Assembly: GCF_028389875.1 (NCBI RefSeq)
Contig: NC_084666.1
Coordinates: forward strand, 64,178,422-64,242,421
DNA length: 64,000 nt
Source: Rhea pennata
Taxonomy: Eukaryota; Chordata; Aves; Rheiformes; Rheidae
Reading direction: 5' to 3'
Numbering within the stretch: the first letter of the stretch is position 1; each line of letters begins with the position of its first letter. Under the pieces are notes generated by a model. The model was not told the origin of the DNA, did not search any database, and saw only the letters and a list, made by a program, of their open reading frames with translations. Positions 24,801-36,246 of this stretch are shown here, piece by piece. The translations under genes were made by a program, and so were the position numbers.

Positions 24801-27800
24801 CAAAAATCGAGTCTCCACTACTCCTCAGCTAATAGCATGTTATTTGAACTGCTCCACTACATACGTATACGTGTGTGTGTGTGTGTGTGTGCGCGCGTAA
24901 ATCTTATTTATTTCCACAGATCTTCGTAACTCAAGGACCAAAATTAAGTCGAGGAAAGACCAAATCCAGTATCTCATTTCTCAATGATTTCCTATAGGTG
25001 CTTGCATGCACATGTCCCCTTCCCCCTTACCCTTTCCATGTAAAAACCAAAACTGGATTCCACAGACAAAGTCTGTTTGTGCTCCCCCTCCCGCACCGCA
25101 ATAACCCACTGTGCCTTTCTAGAAAGTGTTCATCTGCAACATTTGCTAGTGCTGAAAGTTATGCAATTCTGGTATTTCGTTTAGGAGCTAACAGAAACTT
25201 ATCATCAGAAAAAAAAAATGAAAGCCATATCTGATTCCCAAGCACTCACAATACCTAAGGAATGGGATACTAGAAATAAGAGAATTCCATGACAAAACTG
25301 AGTGATGCACATACCCTGGAGTACTGCGCTTAATCACATTATTTGACAAGAGCCACAGCATGAGGAAAGGATGATCAGAGAGGTTAGAAGCATTAGAAAT
25401 CTCTCTCAGCAAGAGAGAGAAATATAACAGGCACATGTATAGTAGCAGACAGTAGGGGTTGAGGTTAAGAAAAAAGACAAAACCTTTACAAATCTTATTT
25501 GGGTAGTTTAGAACAGATCTAATACATGTAATTACCTAACCATCTAGTTAAGAGTGATAATACAGCACGATTAAAAATACAAGAATAAGCCTATGCAATA
25601 AAATACTTGTACAAATTTGTCCTCAGGGAACTCCTTATCTCCTATATACTGAACTGACGCCCTATTTTGGGATCTTTGCTCAACCATTTGCGTTGACTTT
25701 GTACAATTAACTATGATCTTGACCTATTCCAGATAGATATCCATCATTCCAGACAGATAGATACTGTAAACAAGTATCTATTTGCTAATTTGCAGATCAA
25801 CTGCAATATCCTGGAATCTAGAGTGCTTGATAAAAGTATTTCAGGTTTATGGCGTTCTCAGATAACTTAAGGTTTATCCTTCTTCACTCTGGGTTTGCAG
25901 AAAGCCTGGCTAAAGCAGTGTTTTCTGAGGGAAATGTTTCACTAGCATAATCTGTAGAAGAATTACGTAAGTAGAACTTGTCTATCCTGCCAAGTTTTCC
26001 AGTATGCATACACCTGACAATCTTTTTAGTAAGGATTAGTTGTTGTATGCGACTTCAGGAGCAGCTGTTCCTAAATTAGTTCCTTTATTTTCATTAAATT
26101 CAACTATCTAAAATTTCTTCAAATACAGTTTTCAAATCTTACTAAAGAAAATGCTATCTTAGCAACCATGTGCACTTTTAAAAAACTGAGTATAAAAAAA
26201 TTAATCAAAATTAATTTTAAGTCTTTGAAGATGGAAACTTATCTAAAGAAATCCTGAAAAATAACTCTCTATCAAGCACTATTTTAATATTGTAATGTCT
26301 CCCATAACACTGGTATTTCTGGTATCTAAAACTCTCTACAAGCCATTTTCTAGAATTCTATCCCAAATAGCAAGCTGATCATAGCACCATAGAATAATCT
26401 GGGTTGCCAGGAACCTCTGGAGATCATGTAGTCCAAACCCCCACTCAAAGCAAGGCTAACTACCAAGCTGGATCCAACTTTGAGGTTAGATCAGACTACT
26501 CAGGACCATATCCACTTGAGTTCTGAATACCTCCAAAGATGGAAATTCCTAACTCTCTCAGCAATTTGTTCCAGTGTGTGACCACCATGAAAAATTTTCT
26601 TAGTATGTAATCAGAATTTTCTTGCTGCAGATTGTGTCTGCTGCCTCTCTTCCCTTCACCATAAATCTCCAAGAGTCTTGCTCCATCTTCTCTGTATCCT
26701 CTGATCAGGTAGTTATAGCCAACTTACAGTCTCCCTTTAGGCTTCTTTTCTGAAGGCTGAACAAAGCCAGTTCCCTCCTATGTCACCTGCTCCAGTCACA
26801 GCCATAGCGGTGGCCCTCCAATGGATCTGCTCCACTACAGCAATGTCTTTCTTGTACTAGGGAGCCCAGAACAGGGCACAGTGCTCCAGATGCAGTTTCA
26901 AGCGCCAAATAGAGGGGAATAATAATTACCGTTCTTAAAGATGGGCATGACGTTTGTGTTTTTCCTCACCAGCAGCAACCTAACCAACTGCCATGACCTT
27001 TCAAGACTGATAGGGAAAGGCCTTGCAACTATATCAGGCAGTTCCCCCAGCTGCATCCCAGTTGGTCCCATGGATTTGTGTAAGTCAAATTTGCTTAAGT
27101 TGTTCCTAATTTGATCTTCCTCTACAGTGGGTATTATTTCACTTCCCCAGACTCTGCCACTAGGCACAGAAACCTCCCTGCTCAGGGAGGCCTAAAAGCA
27201 GACCTTGTTACTACGTATTTCACATGTCTTGTATAACTTACATCACTACTAAATAATTTGTAAAGCATCTGACAAATGATGATTAGAAGCAACTACAGAC
27301 CCAAAATGTCACAACTGCCAAAGCTTTTAAAACATGTCAAGCTCCCCTTGAACTACTGAAAAAAGATGAAGTTGTCCCAAAACTGGAAGAAATGCAGAGA
27401 CGTAGCAAAAAGGTCATTTTAGATTGTTAATACACAGCAGTAATCTAAAGAACATCATAGCAGAGCAGGACTACAGATGTTTCATTACATACCAGCCTTT
27501 CAAATTACACATACACGTGCATGAACTTCAAATAACCTCTATATTCATCCTGTTTATCTGTGTGCTTCCATGTCTTCCTGCTAAAATATACCTGAAAATC
27601 ACCAGAAGTTTTACAGTTTGGAATAAAACACCTCGAACAAAATAGTGTTACCTTGTACTTCTGGGTAGAGAGACATATAGAGCAGGCACCACAACAATGT
27701 ATTGGAAGTGGTGTCTGTGCCTGCAATGAAGAGGTCACCAATGATAAAAAATAGGTAGTCTTCATTAAAACTGCTCTCCTTGTTCTTCTCTTCTTCTGCA

Positions 27801-30800
27801 TGGAGGAAATACATATCAATGAAGTCCCTGGGATTTGCTGCATCCAGTGTGTCCCTGTGCTGTGCAATTATTTTCTTTAAAAAAGCAGTAATATCTAATT
27901 CTGTTTGTCTAAGTTCCCTGAAAGGTCCGAAGGGAAGATAGTACAGCCAAGGGCAGATATTGACCAGGATCATAGAGCTGTTCACACTTAGCTCTAGTGC
28001 ACGGGCCATGTTCTTCAGCATGGTCTTAAACTCAATGTCTTCATAGTTAAAACGCTTTCCAAAAGCCATAGAACAGATAACATTGGACACTGCATTGCGA
28101 ATAATCGGAAAGGGATTAAATGAATCATCTCCATGCTTTAGCATTTCTTCCTTTATAAACTTCAGCTCTTCGATGATTTTAGGTTCTAAGCTGTGTCTTC
28201 CTACTCCAAAATGACGAAGCGTGGAGAGAGAGAATTTCCTCTGTTGCTTCCAGACAGGGCCATAAGGTGCAAAAATAACACCTAGAAGAGAAAGGGAGAG
28301 TCTGAAACCAAGCTGTTCTATTTTCAAGTGGGCATAGTTAAACAGGCTTGGAACCCAAGAGCCACATAGAGGGAAAAGGTATATGGCAAATGTGTCAAAG
28401 CACAGGACTAGGAGACAGAGAAAGAAACCAGTTCTTCAGAACTTCTTTTTCATTCAGCCTTGGGAAATCCCTCCCTCATTTTCCCAAACAATAAACTGAA
28501 TATAATAGCTACATTATAGTTGCAAGGCACTAACAGATGGGAAAAGGGTACTACAGAGACTTTATTACAAACAGTAACAATTCTGTAGAAAATTTTATTT
28601 TCAAAGTCTTGAGACAAATTCCATGAGCAGGGCAGAACAGCAAGATATTAAACACAATTTGTTTTGCATTTCTTTTCCCCTTCATGTTACATAACTTCTC
28701 AATACTGTTTGTGTGTGTATGCGTTTCTATTACTAGTAACATGTTTCTTTAACTATCATTAAAGTACAAGATATGTATGCAGCAAATAAATTGTAAAGGT
28801 GACGGCAGATTCAGAGCAACTTGGTGAAAACATATTTGATTTTCATCTCTACATTTTTTCAAGCCTCTAGGCAGATGTTCTGCATGAATGTGTCATCATG
28901 ATGTACAACTTGAATGCAATGCCTTAGCTTTGAATATAAACATTGTTCCCTTACAAACAGGAACATCTTGTTAGATTAACAAACTGCACCAGAGATACTG
29001 CTACACAACTAAAATACACTACGAGCTATTTGTGACATACTCCAGTCACGGATATCTGAACGCAGTCAACCTGAGAAAGTTTAAAGCCATCAAAGCAAGT
29101 TAGTCTTGTTTTTGTTTTTTGGTAAAGTGACATCACATCAGTTTTTTTCTTGAAATAAAAAATCATTTTGCAAAAGCAACATCAATTCTTCTGTCAACTG
29201 CAGATCTTAATGTTAAGTTTAAATAGAAGAGAAGAAAATAATAACAGTAAGTATTGAAAAATGGCATATCTTTAAGTGACCTACATTATTAATGGGAGTG
29301 GGACTTAATGTTCATATGGGAGTGGGACTTAATGTTCATAGCCCCAATACAAAAAGGAGAATAAATAAGAAATCTATAAAGATGTAAGATAAGTAATTTA
29401 CGTAATTTAAAAGAGAAGGATATGCCAAAGGAGATACTATAATCTGAAGAGTCTGCAATCCAAATGATATGAACAGTCAATTGTAACAAAGATAGTACAG
29501 TATCTTTGTAGTCAGATTTTTCTGGAGACATCTATTCATAACGGATATTATATATAATATTGTAAAAATATGAACATATGGCCTAGTTTCAAAAGTCCTA
29601 AACAAAACAAGCAAAATATTTTGATGAGTCAGTACAATCTGAGAATAAGCTGAACTTCATTTTCTCTGTACAACAAACAGAGAACTCTGTACAAAGAACA
29701 CACTTTAGAAAAATTTATTCCAATGTCTATTATCTGTTACTAGCACTTTAAAAAAACTGAAGAAAAAAATTTTCAGATCACCCTTCTCTAGTAATGTTTC
29801 CTGCTAGCACCAGCATCATCAAGTAGGGTAGGTGAAAAAAACAGGCATATTTTGGACTGAATTTAACCAAGAACCAACCTCGATTTTCAGGGTTTTGTTG
29901 GCGGTGGGGAGGAGGATAGGCAGATTTTTTTTTGGAACAAAATAATGTTATCACTATTTCTATCCCACAACAAGTATTTCCAAAATATTATCCATCCACA
30001 CCCTCTTCCCCTTCCTGTCATTAGGTAGATTAGTTTTAACATCCAAATACTGTCACAAAAGAAAACAGGCCAATTACATTGAAGGCAAAGGGGTCCCCCC
30101 CCCAATCACAAAGAACAGCTAACAGCAACAACAGTGCATCAGGAGAGTCCATCCAGCCCAGCACAGCACAGAGCACTCCAAGGCACAGTACCTTCTCAAG
30201 TTACGAAACCCCAAAACTCTTGCAGAATGCTAATAACTGATTTGTGAATTGGAAAAAAATAACACATGGAGAGAAATAGATTAAGAAGGAAGAAGAGCAT
30301 AAGGTTAGAATAATAGAGATAAGGGATGAAACTGAACTGTCAGCTGGATTGTCAGGCAACAATAACTGAACAGTGTGCTCACAGAAAATCCCTGCGTGAC
30401 GTGGAAAGTCAGATGTTAGATACAAAAGAACCAGTGAAGAAGATTTTTGTTCTCCTTTTTTGTAGGAAAAAAACGAAATTCTTGTTAAAAAAGCAAGTTC
30501 TTGCTCAGGCTAGTTTCCCCCTCACACTTAATTTCTCACTGCTTCTTTTAGTGCTGCTGCAATACTGGGGACACTGACAAACACAAAATCCATGACAGAT
30601 GTTGATGTCTAGATCTGCATAGGATAGGACTATAAAAGCTGAGGACCATCCAAGCTCCCAGAGCTCCCACCCTATCGCCTGAGTCTTCGCTACCCCTCCC
30701 AGCTACAGAATACAAAACCATTTTGCTGAAAAGAAACTCCAATATTTCTCCTTCTCCACACACGCTGAAGATTTAGCACACTTGTACAAAAGTTCTTCGT

Positions 30801-33800
30801 TAAGATATCCACATTCTCCTTTAAGTTCTTACTGCACTTCCCATCCAGTCAAGAAATCTGCCCCCCCCCCCCGCCTTGCCTCAGGGTGGCTGAAATTCTT
30901 TTTGACTTTCTCTAGGCAAATGTATTATCTGCATCTTTTTCACAATACAGCCACACACAGCTGAGATAAGCCCTTCCCTGTTTCATAATATGCTCAACAA
31001 GTCAACTCAGGGTGAAGAAAAACTATAATAGCAAACGTAGTTTAAAAGAAAATCCCCCCATAAATTTATACTGGTTAAAGAGGTATACCACAGACCCCTT
31101 TATGAGACCTTCGGTTGTGGTGTGCCCATTGCAATCAGATTTCACAGTTGCAGCTGAAGTTGTGTTCCTAGGCTGGATTAATAGAAAGGGCAATAACTGC
31201 TGGAACTAGACATTGAACATAATTTATTGGTTTATGATTTCAGGGTTAACGTTATCTGAGAGTTACGGAGAGACAAGGAAATGTTTAATATTATGTAGTT
31301 TTGTTAATCCAAATCTGCATTATAAAAATTACACACAACATTTTCTGGACTTTTCTTATTTTCTTATTTTATACCATAAGCCAAAACCAGAAGCATACAC
31401 TTATACTGCTGTAAGTAGAAGAAATAGTAATAGTTAAGAATAATGGATAAGAATAATAGATTGCTAAGAATAAGCTACACTGACTTGAAACCTATGCTTT
31501 TTAACTCTATCACACTGGAGTACATTTATGAAAAAAAAAAAGTATTAGTCAGACAGTACAGTGTTGAAAATGGTAAAATAGGGTAGCCAGCCACTAACTT
31601 TAAAAGGGAAAACTACTTGAGCAGATTTTAAAAAAGGAGAGGAAGACAATTTGAGTATCTGTAAACTTTAAAAGATTTTTTAGGTTTTTCTTGTTCCGAT
31701 AAAAATTATTATTGTACAAAAAGCTATTTTTTTTTAATATATTGCCTCTTTTTGTCACATTTCCTCTTTCTGGCAATTTTTACATGGGTAACCTGGATTA
31801 CAGTAAGGACTAAAGTACTTCTTCATGATAGGATGGAGTAAAGACTGGAAACCAAACAAAAAGCTTTTTTTTTCCCCTCACAGAATGAAGATCATTTCTC
31901 AATCTAAATTGACTCTTACTGATTCAAAGTGACCAATATTGTAGAAGAAAAATTGTGAGCTGTAGATCTCAAGTTACAGAACCCTCTTGCTTCTATCACT
32001 TCCTTTCCTTGTAAATAAGGAAACAACTGCTGCTATCCAGATCTATAGTGAAGCCTAATTCATGAGCTATGGTAACCAAACACAGGAGGCTCCCAGCTCA
32101 AACTAGAGGCTCTGGCTAGAAGTTGTAACTGATCCATCTTCCCTATGAATTACATACAAAGGAAACTATAACACATAGCTCATATAGTTTTAATGGACAA
32201 TATCTGAAAGTTGGGTTTTAAGAGTCATATTGTTCCCACACTATACAAAATCAAAAGTCCAAAGCTTTCAAAAAACACACATCACCTTCAGCCCTTGGTT
32301 CTGCATCTACTGCCTTCTAAATAACGTATTTCTGTTTCAAATCCAGGTTGAGTAGCCTACTATTTGCCACAATTAAATTCAAAACAGCCCATTCAGAGTG
32401 GTTGTTGTTTCCATCAGTTTCTGACAAACCACTGCACACTAACGATGGACACGCTCACACAACCACTGCTCCAAAACACAGAAGCAGGAACCACTACCTT
32501 CAGCTTAATAGGGCCACAAACACAACAGCGAACACCAGCTCAAATCCCCCAGAGTTCATTACTTCCAAAATGATGCTATGCAAATACAGCTATTTCTGCC
32601 AGACCTTAACTGGGCACTTGCAGAGCTAACTCAAGAGTCCTTGCGTGGCATCCCTGACCATGGGAGAAGCAGGCAACTAGCAAAAAGATTTCTTATCTTC
32701 AAAGCAGAGCCAGTTCAGATCTAGCCCAGTTTGGGTTGCTGCAAGCCTTGGCTCAGCCCAGGCCCCAGACTGGTTCCTGCAGAATCACTTCCACAATCCA
32801 GGTCTCACTCTCTCTGAGCCTCGTCTTAGGCTTGCACTGATCTGGATTTAATAAGCACTCTGGGACCACAGCGTTGCGTGGGTGTTGTAGAGACATCTGT
32901 ACAGTTCCATGTCAGTCAGTTTAAGGCAGGCAAGACTCAAGCTGAACTGGGGCTTACTGGCCTTCCGGAACCTGAGCTGACTTTCTCCACTGAGTATTTT
33001 AAACTACACTTAAGGTTTGTTCTACAGTACTATTGTATCTGTGGTAATCCAACTTGATGCCTTGGCTAACATAACTGATATATAGCAGCTTGATGTATTT
33101 TGTGGATAACTGGATGACCATCACACAACTGTCTCCTGAACACAGTTGGGATGACTGTCCAAATAAAACCAAATTTAAAGCGGCATAATGTCGCCGCAAT
33201 AGCACAACACAGGGAGCTATGTTCTTTCCACTGCTCTTCTTTCACACAGCAGCAAGCTCAGGACAAGAGACTCCTGACCCTTTAGTCTCCCCCGGGGCAT
33301 CCACTCACAGAGGCTGTTAATGGATTATCAAAGATTTTATTTCAGTACTTACATGAATTCTTTGTAAGCGGTATGTGTTGACAGTGCTGGATAACTCCTG
33401 TGTCAATGTGACCAGACAAGGCTAATTTGGAATTGTCTACAGAGAACCCTAATTTATAGCACAGGAGAGAAAAAATACACCACAAGCCTGAATATGCAGT
33501 TTTACAACACAGTTTAAATTGATCTAATGTCCAGCTGCTCTTCACCTTTTCTCCCCCTCGCCCTGGCTAAATGTACTGTACAACCTAAAAATATTTAGGC
33601 ACTGTAATAGCAACCGCACCCTAATAAGATGTGCATCTCACTAGTATCTGCTCAGTTAAACTAATTATAGTTATGCTTCCTGATTGCCTTTTAATAAATA
33701 CAATCTAGGTCACTCAATTCCCTCTCAATTGTACCAGTTATTCTGGCACAGTATGGAATTGAAGGTAACAAGTTTCAGGCACTCAACCAACAGCATAACA

Positions 33801-34988
33801 CAAACAAGTTTCATAATATCATAAACATATTAACAAGCCTATCTCTCTTCTCCAAAACTGAAAAAGGAAAACAAATATTATGCAAATATTGCAGGCTATT
33901 ACAGACCTAAAGTCTAAACAGGAAAAAAATCTAACTGCAGTATTCCCATTGTATGTGTAAACTTCCCATATCCTTTCGTGTGTGCGTGTAAGCTACTAAA
34001 CTCTACCTGTAAGGCTTTTTATGGACGCGTGCTTGGTGTATCCAAAAACCAGGGTACGCTCACAGAGTTATGACAAGCAGACCAGCTAAGTGCCAACACC
34101 GTAGCAACACCAACTCGCACGCAGGCTGCGCATCTGCCGGAGTCCACCAAAGCCCACGTTTAACCAGCGTTACCTTGCCAAGAACTGGGCAAGCATGCAG
34201 TTATTTTAACCACTAAGAAGACATTTGAAATTTCTCCTCGTGATGAAGACAAAAATCAGAAAGGCTCGGGCGAGAGGCTTGCTGCTTCCTAACACTCCTT
34301 TACTGCAAAGGGAGATGAAACGCCCGAGTCTCGGCGGCATCGCTTGCCGCACAGCCACGGCGCCCGCAAGGTTAAGCCCTTCGCAACGATTTCACGTGCT
34401 GCCCTCGGTCTGCCCCAACCTCACCTCAGCCCGGGCCCGCCGCGGCCGCGACCGTTAACGGCGGCTAACGGCCGCCGCGCGGCCAGGTGCGCCGACGCCG
34501 CCGGCTCTGAGGCGGGGGAGCTGCCGCCGCGGGCCGGGCCCCTTACCCTTCTTGCGGGTGATCATGACGACGATGGGGACGGTGGGCCGGTCGCTGAACA
34601 CCTCCGCCTTGTGCACCAGCGCCTCCCGCACCGCCTCGAAGGTGTTGAGCACGATGAAGGGCCGGCTGCCCACGAAGAGCCTGAAGATGCTGCCGTAGAT
34701 CTCGCTGAGGCTGGTGAGGAAGACGTGTGGCGAGGAGACGGGGCAGCCCTTGCGGCTGCCCCCCGCCTCCAGCGCCCATTTCCGCAGCAGCGGCGACGGC
34801 AGCAGCGCGAAGGCGAAGTTGCCGACGAGCGGCCAGGGCGCGGGGCCCGGCGGCAGCCCCGGCGGCGGCCGCGGCCGCCTCAGCAGCCAGTAGCAGCCCA
34901 GCCAGCACACGGCGAGCAGCAGCACCTCGGCGGCGCTGGGGCCGCGCAGCAGCCACGTCCAGGCGCCCGAGCCCCCCACCGTCACCAT
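21640..34988 (-). CDS. CYP2U1: CYP2U1, cytochrome P450 2U1 (5 coding exons, complete)
   Basis: This is a haem-thiolate monooxygenase of ER and mitochondria, known to hydroxylate long-chain fatty acids such as arachidonate at omega and omega-1. Five exons (442, 630, 162, 168 and 179 bp) join in phase to 526 residues, a little shorter than human (544). A hydrophobic N-terminal anchor spans about 19-36, followed by basic residues and a Pro-rich hinge (39-53). The I-helix motif AGTDT is at 334-338, ExxR at E391-R394, and PxRF at 446-449. The haem loop FGMGKRVCMG spans 465-474, with the iron ligand C472. The CYP2U1-specific segment between hinge and SEIYGSIF is present. The start codon has A at -3 and G at +4. 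SGMS2 lies upstream and HADH downstream, both on the same strand. Assignment to CYP2U1 rather than another CYP2 rests on exon count, sequence resemblance and synteny. Confidence 0.97.
21819..22241 (-). other. CYP2U1: CYP2U1 intron 4
   Basis: A 423-bp intron with nothing recognisable inside. Confidence 0.95.
22242..22409 (-). CDS. CYP2U1: CYP2U1 coding exon 4
   Basis: It encodes residues 412 (split) to 467 and the first base of Gly468: [18 protein letters not shown], the PxRF-type motif PTRF at 446-449, and the start of the haem loop (FIPFGM). The acceptor is TTAAAG before 22409 and the donor GTAAGA starts at 22241. Confidence 0.97.
22410..23477 (-). other. CYP2U1: CYP2U1 intron 3
   Basis: About 1.1 kb, with no repeat or extra exon seen. 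Confidence 0.93.
23478..23639 (-). CDS. CYP2U1: CYP2U1 coding exon 3
   Basis: It encodes residues 358 (split) to 411 and the first base of Val412, including [13 protein letters not shown] with the ExxR pair E391 and R394. The acceptor is GAATAG before 23639 and the donor GTAAGC starts at 23477. It is 162 bp and was located by translating across the splice sites. Confidence 0.95.
24871..24896. repeat. (GT)n(GC)n microsatellite
   Basis: Ten GT units followed by three GC units, preceded by ACGTATAC, in CYP2U1 intron 2. Alternating purine-pyrimidine sequence of this kind can adopt Z-DNA, but that is inference. Confidence 0.95.
26377..27175 (-). mobile_element. CR1 LINE fragment, 5'-truncated and internally deleted
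   Basis: The sense strand is minus. From about 27175 to 26930 it encodes a decayed piece of the start of CR1 reverse transcriptase (LHKSMGP, then a segment resembling IARPLSIIFERSW, then [10 protein letters not shown]). From about 26927 to 26377 it matches the C-terminal coding end and 3'UTR typical of CR1, ending near an ATTCTATG-type terminus at 26380-26392. The intervening RT core, normally well over a kilobase, is missing. The start Met at 27165 is incidental and no functional protein is encoded. Family assignment is from memory of the CR1 consensus. Confidence 0.85.
27173..27190. repeat. Short inverted repeat
   Basis: CCTCCCTG and CAGGGAGG are separated by two bases at the upstream edge of the CR1 fragment. 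It is probably incidental. Confidence 0.7.
27652..28281 (-). CDS. CYP2U1: CYP2U1 coding exon 2
   Basis: It encodes residues 148 (split) to 357 and the first base of Glu358: [12 protein letters not shown], the fatty-acid pocket region with [13 protein letters not shown], and the I helix with AGTDT at 334-338. The acceptor is TTCTAG before 28281 and the donor GTAACA starts at 27651. At 630 bp it is much larger than the exons of most CYP2 genes, matching the fused five-exon structure known for CYP2U1. Confidence 0.97.
29292..29339. repeat. Perfect 24-bp tandem duplication
   Basis: Two adjacent identical 24-bp copies, beginning ATGGGAGTGGG and ending TGTTCAT, in CYP2U1 intron 1. The absence of mismatches suggests a recent duplication. 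Confidence 0.97.
30861..30874. repeat. Poly-C tract
   Basis: A run of about 14 C in CYP2U1 intron 1, giving a G run on the transcribed sense strand. Confidence 0.85.
34547..34988 (-). CDS. CYP2U1: CYP2U1 coding exon 1
   Basis: It encodes residues 1-147 and the first base of Gly148: membrane anchor, Pro-rich hinge, and the region through EVFSDRP. The donor GTAAGG starts at 34546. The exon is extremely GC-rich because it lies in the CpG island, so long open frames on the other strand here are not meaningful. Confidence 0.96.
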
Positions 34989-35030
34989 CCTCGCAGGCGG
35001 CGCCGCGCCGCGCCGCCCCGCGGGCCGCCG

Positions 35031-35038
35031 CTTATAGG
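35031..35038 (-). promoter_or_regulatory. CYP2U1: TATA-like box upstream of CYP2U1
   Basis: The minus strand reads CCTATAAG, 43 bp upstream of the CYP2U1 start codon. If used at the normal 25-30 bp spacing, transcription would start near 35003-35010 and leave a leader of only about 15-22 nt. Confidence 0.5.
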
Positions 35039-35068
35039 CGCCGCGGCCGCCCCGCCCCGCGGCGGCCT

Positions 35069-35079
35069 AAGATGGCGGC
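35069..35079 (+). promoter_or_regulatory. YY1-like motif
   Basis: AAGATGGCGGC on the plus strand is the core of the YY1 consensus and is often found near vertebrate CpG-island start sites. It lies about 80-90 bp upstream of the CYP2U1 ATG. Binding is inferred. Confidence 0.5.
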
Positions 35080-36240
35080 GCGGCCGTGGCCTGCGGCCCG
35101 CGGGGGTCGGCGCCGCCGGGCTGCTGCGGTTAGCTGGGAGAAGCGGCTGCCTGGCGATTCCCGGGCATCAGCGCTGCGGATCTGCGCGCTCCGGCAGCGC
35201 CGCTTTAACCCCCGCTGCGCGGCGGCTGGCGGCGGCTTCCCCCTCCCTCTCCCCCGCCTCTGCCTGCTCGGCTTGGGGACGCGGGCCAAGCCCCCGGGAC
35301 AAAGATTTCAGAAACATCTTATTTCATCTGCATGTTGCAAGAGCAGCCGTGCGGAACACTCATTTTGCCATTCAATTCTTACAGGGAAGACAAAAACCGA
35401 CCTCAAGCTTCAGCTGAATCCAAACCACGGGGTGCCTCAGCTTAACAGGATGCTGACCTACCACCACAGAAGAGCATCCAAAGATCCAGTCAGTAAAGTA
35501 TCTGTAATCACACTAATCAAATTGATTAAGAGCATGGTAAGGATAGCTTTTGTTAAAAAATCTCCTCCTCCTAAAAAAAAAAAAAAAAAAAGTTTCAATA
35601 AGTAGTGTATCTGGTGTATCTGACCATTCAGTAATAAACCATTACTTTTCCTTACAACTCTTCAAATACCACTTCTGGAAACACTTATTTTCATTGAGAT
35701 TTTAAAAGCTTGAAGTATGGGTTTCTCCCCCTTACCAAATATGAAGCTCACACTTCCTAAGTGATGCACCAAAATTCTTTGACTATGTGAAGTGCTGTTC
35801 CAGCTCGAGGCTTACCAACTGCCCCTGCCAAATGCAGAATAGGGCAGAAAGGCTCCTCAGCTCAAGGCCTAAGGCTGCCATCAAAGCCTGCAGAAATTTT
35901 ACAGGAAAAATTGCAGTAGTTCTTATCCTTCCACACAAAGGCTTAGGTGTTATGGTTTATTCTCTTTAAAAAGTACTTGGATGTTTAAAAAAAGTTACTG
36001 CATGCCCTGCAGAACTGTTTGCTGCAGCTCAGTGATTTTAGGAAGTGCTCCTGATACCTCCTCACCAAAAGACAGAAGCACTCTGGGCAAAATATTGCCA
36101 ATACCCCACTTATGAAAGGATTCCAACAAAGAAAAGCAAAGAAGAAAAAAAGTTAAAAAAAAAAAAAAAAAAAAAAGTTGAACAATAAGTATATAATGAA
36201 AAGTAGCTCCAAAATAGTTGCTGAAGTAAATAAAAAAGGT

Positions 36241-36246
36241 TTTATT
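36241..36246 (-). terminator. SGMS2: Candidate distal SGMS2 polyadenylation signal
   Basis: The sense strand reads TTGCAATAAA here, a strong-looking signal context with T-rich sequence just after it. Use of this site would give a 3'UTR of roughly 10.8 kb, ending about 1.2 kb from the CYP2U1 start codon. Nearer AATAAA motifs may be used instead. Confidence 0.3.

Larger units (their letters stand above)
23640..27651 (-). other. CYP2U1: CYP2U1 intron 2
   Basis: About 4.0 kb, containing a GT/GC microsatellite at 24871-24896 and the rearranged CR1 fragment at 26377-27175. The rest is unremarkable AT-rich intron. Confidence 0.93.
28282..34546 (-). other. CYP2U1: CYP2U1 intron 1
   Basis: About 6.3 kb. 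It holds a 24-bp tandem duplication at 29292-29339 and C homopolymers near 30097 and 30861. No extra exon or interspersed repeat was recognised. The 34330-34546 end is part of the CpG island. Confidence 0.93.
34330..35300. promoter_or_regulatory. CYP2U1: CpG island / CYP2U1 promoter and exon 1
   Basis: A sharply bounded GC- and CpG-rich block covers the first exon and about 300 bp upstream. It holds GC boxes (CCGCCCCGCC-type at 35050-35060), a TATA-like element and a YY1-like motif, listed separately. Confidence 0.88.

Noticed and set aside
26898-27167. An 89-codon minus-strand open frame as a possible gene
   Set aside because: It is the decayed reverse-transcriptase start of a CR1 fragment joined to its 3' region, not a host gene.
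34344-35605. Long plus-strand open frames (up to 357 codons) across the CYP2U1 CpG island
   Set aside because: They lie opposite CYP2U1 exon 1 in extremely GC-rich DNA where stop codons are rare. The products are Arg/Ala/Pro-rich with no recognisable domain.
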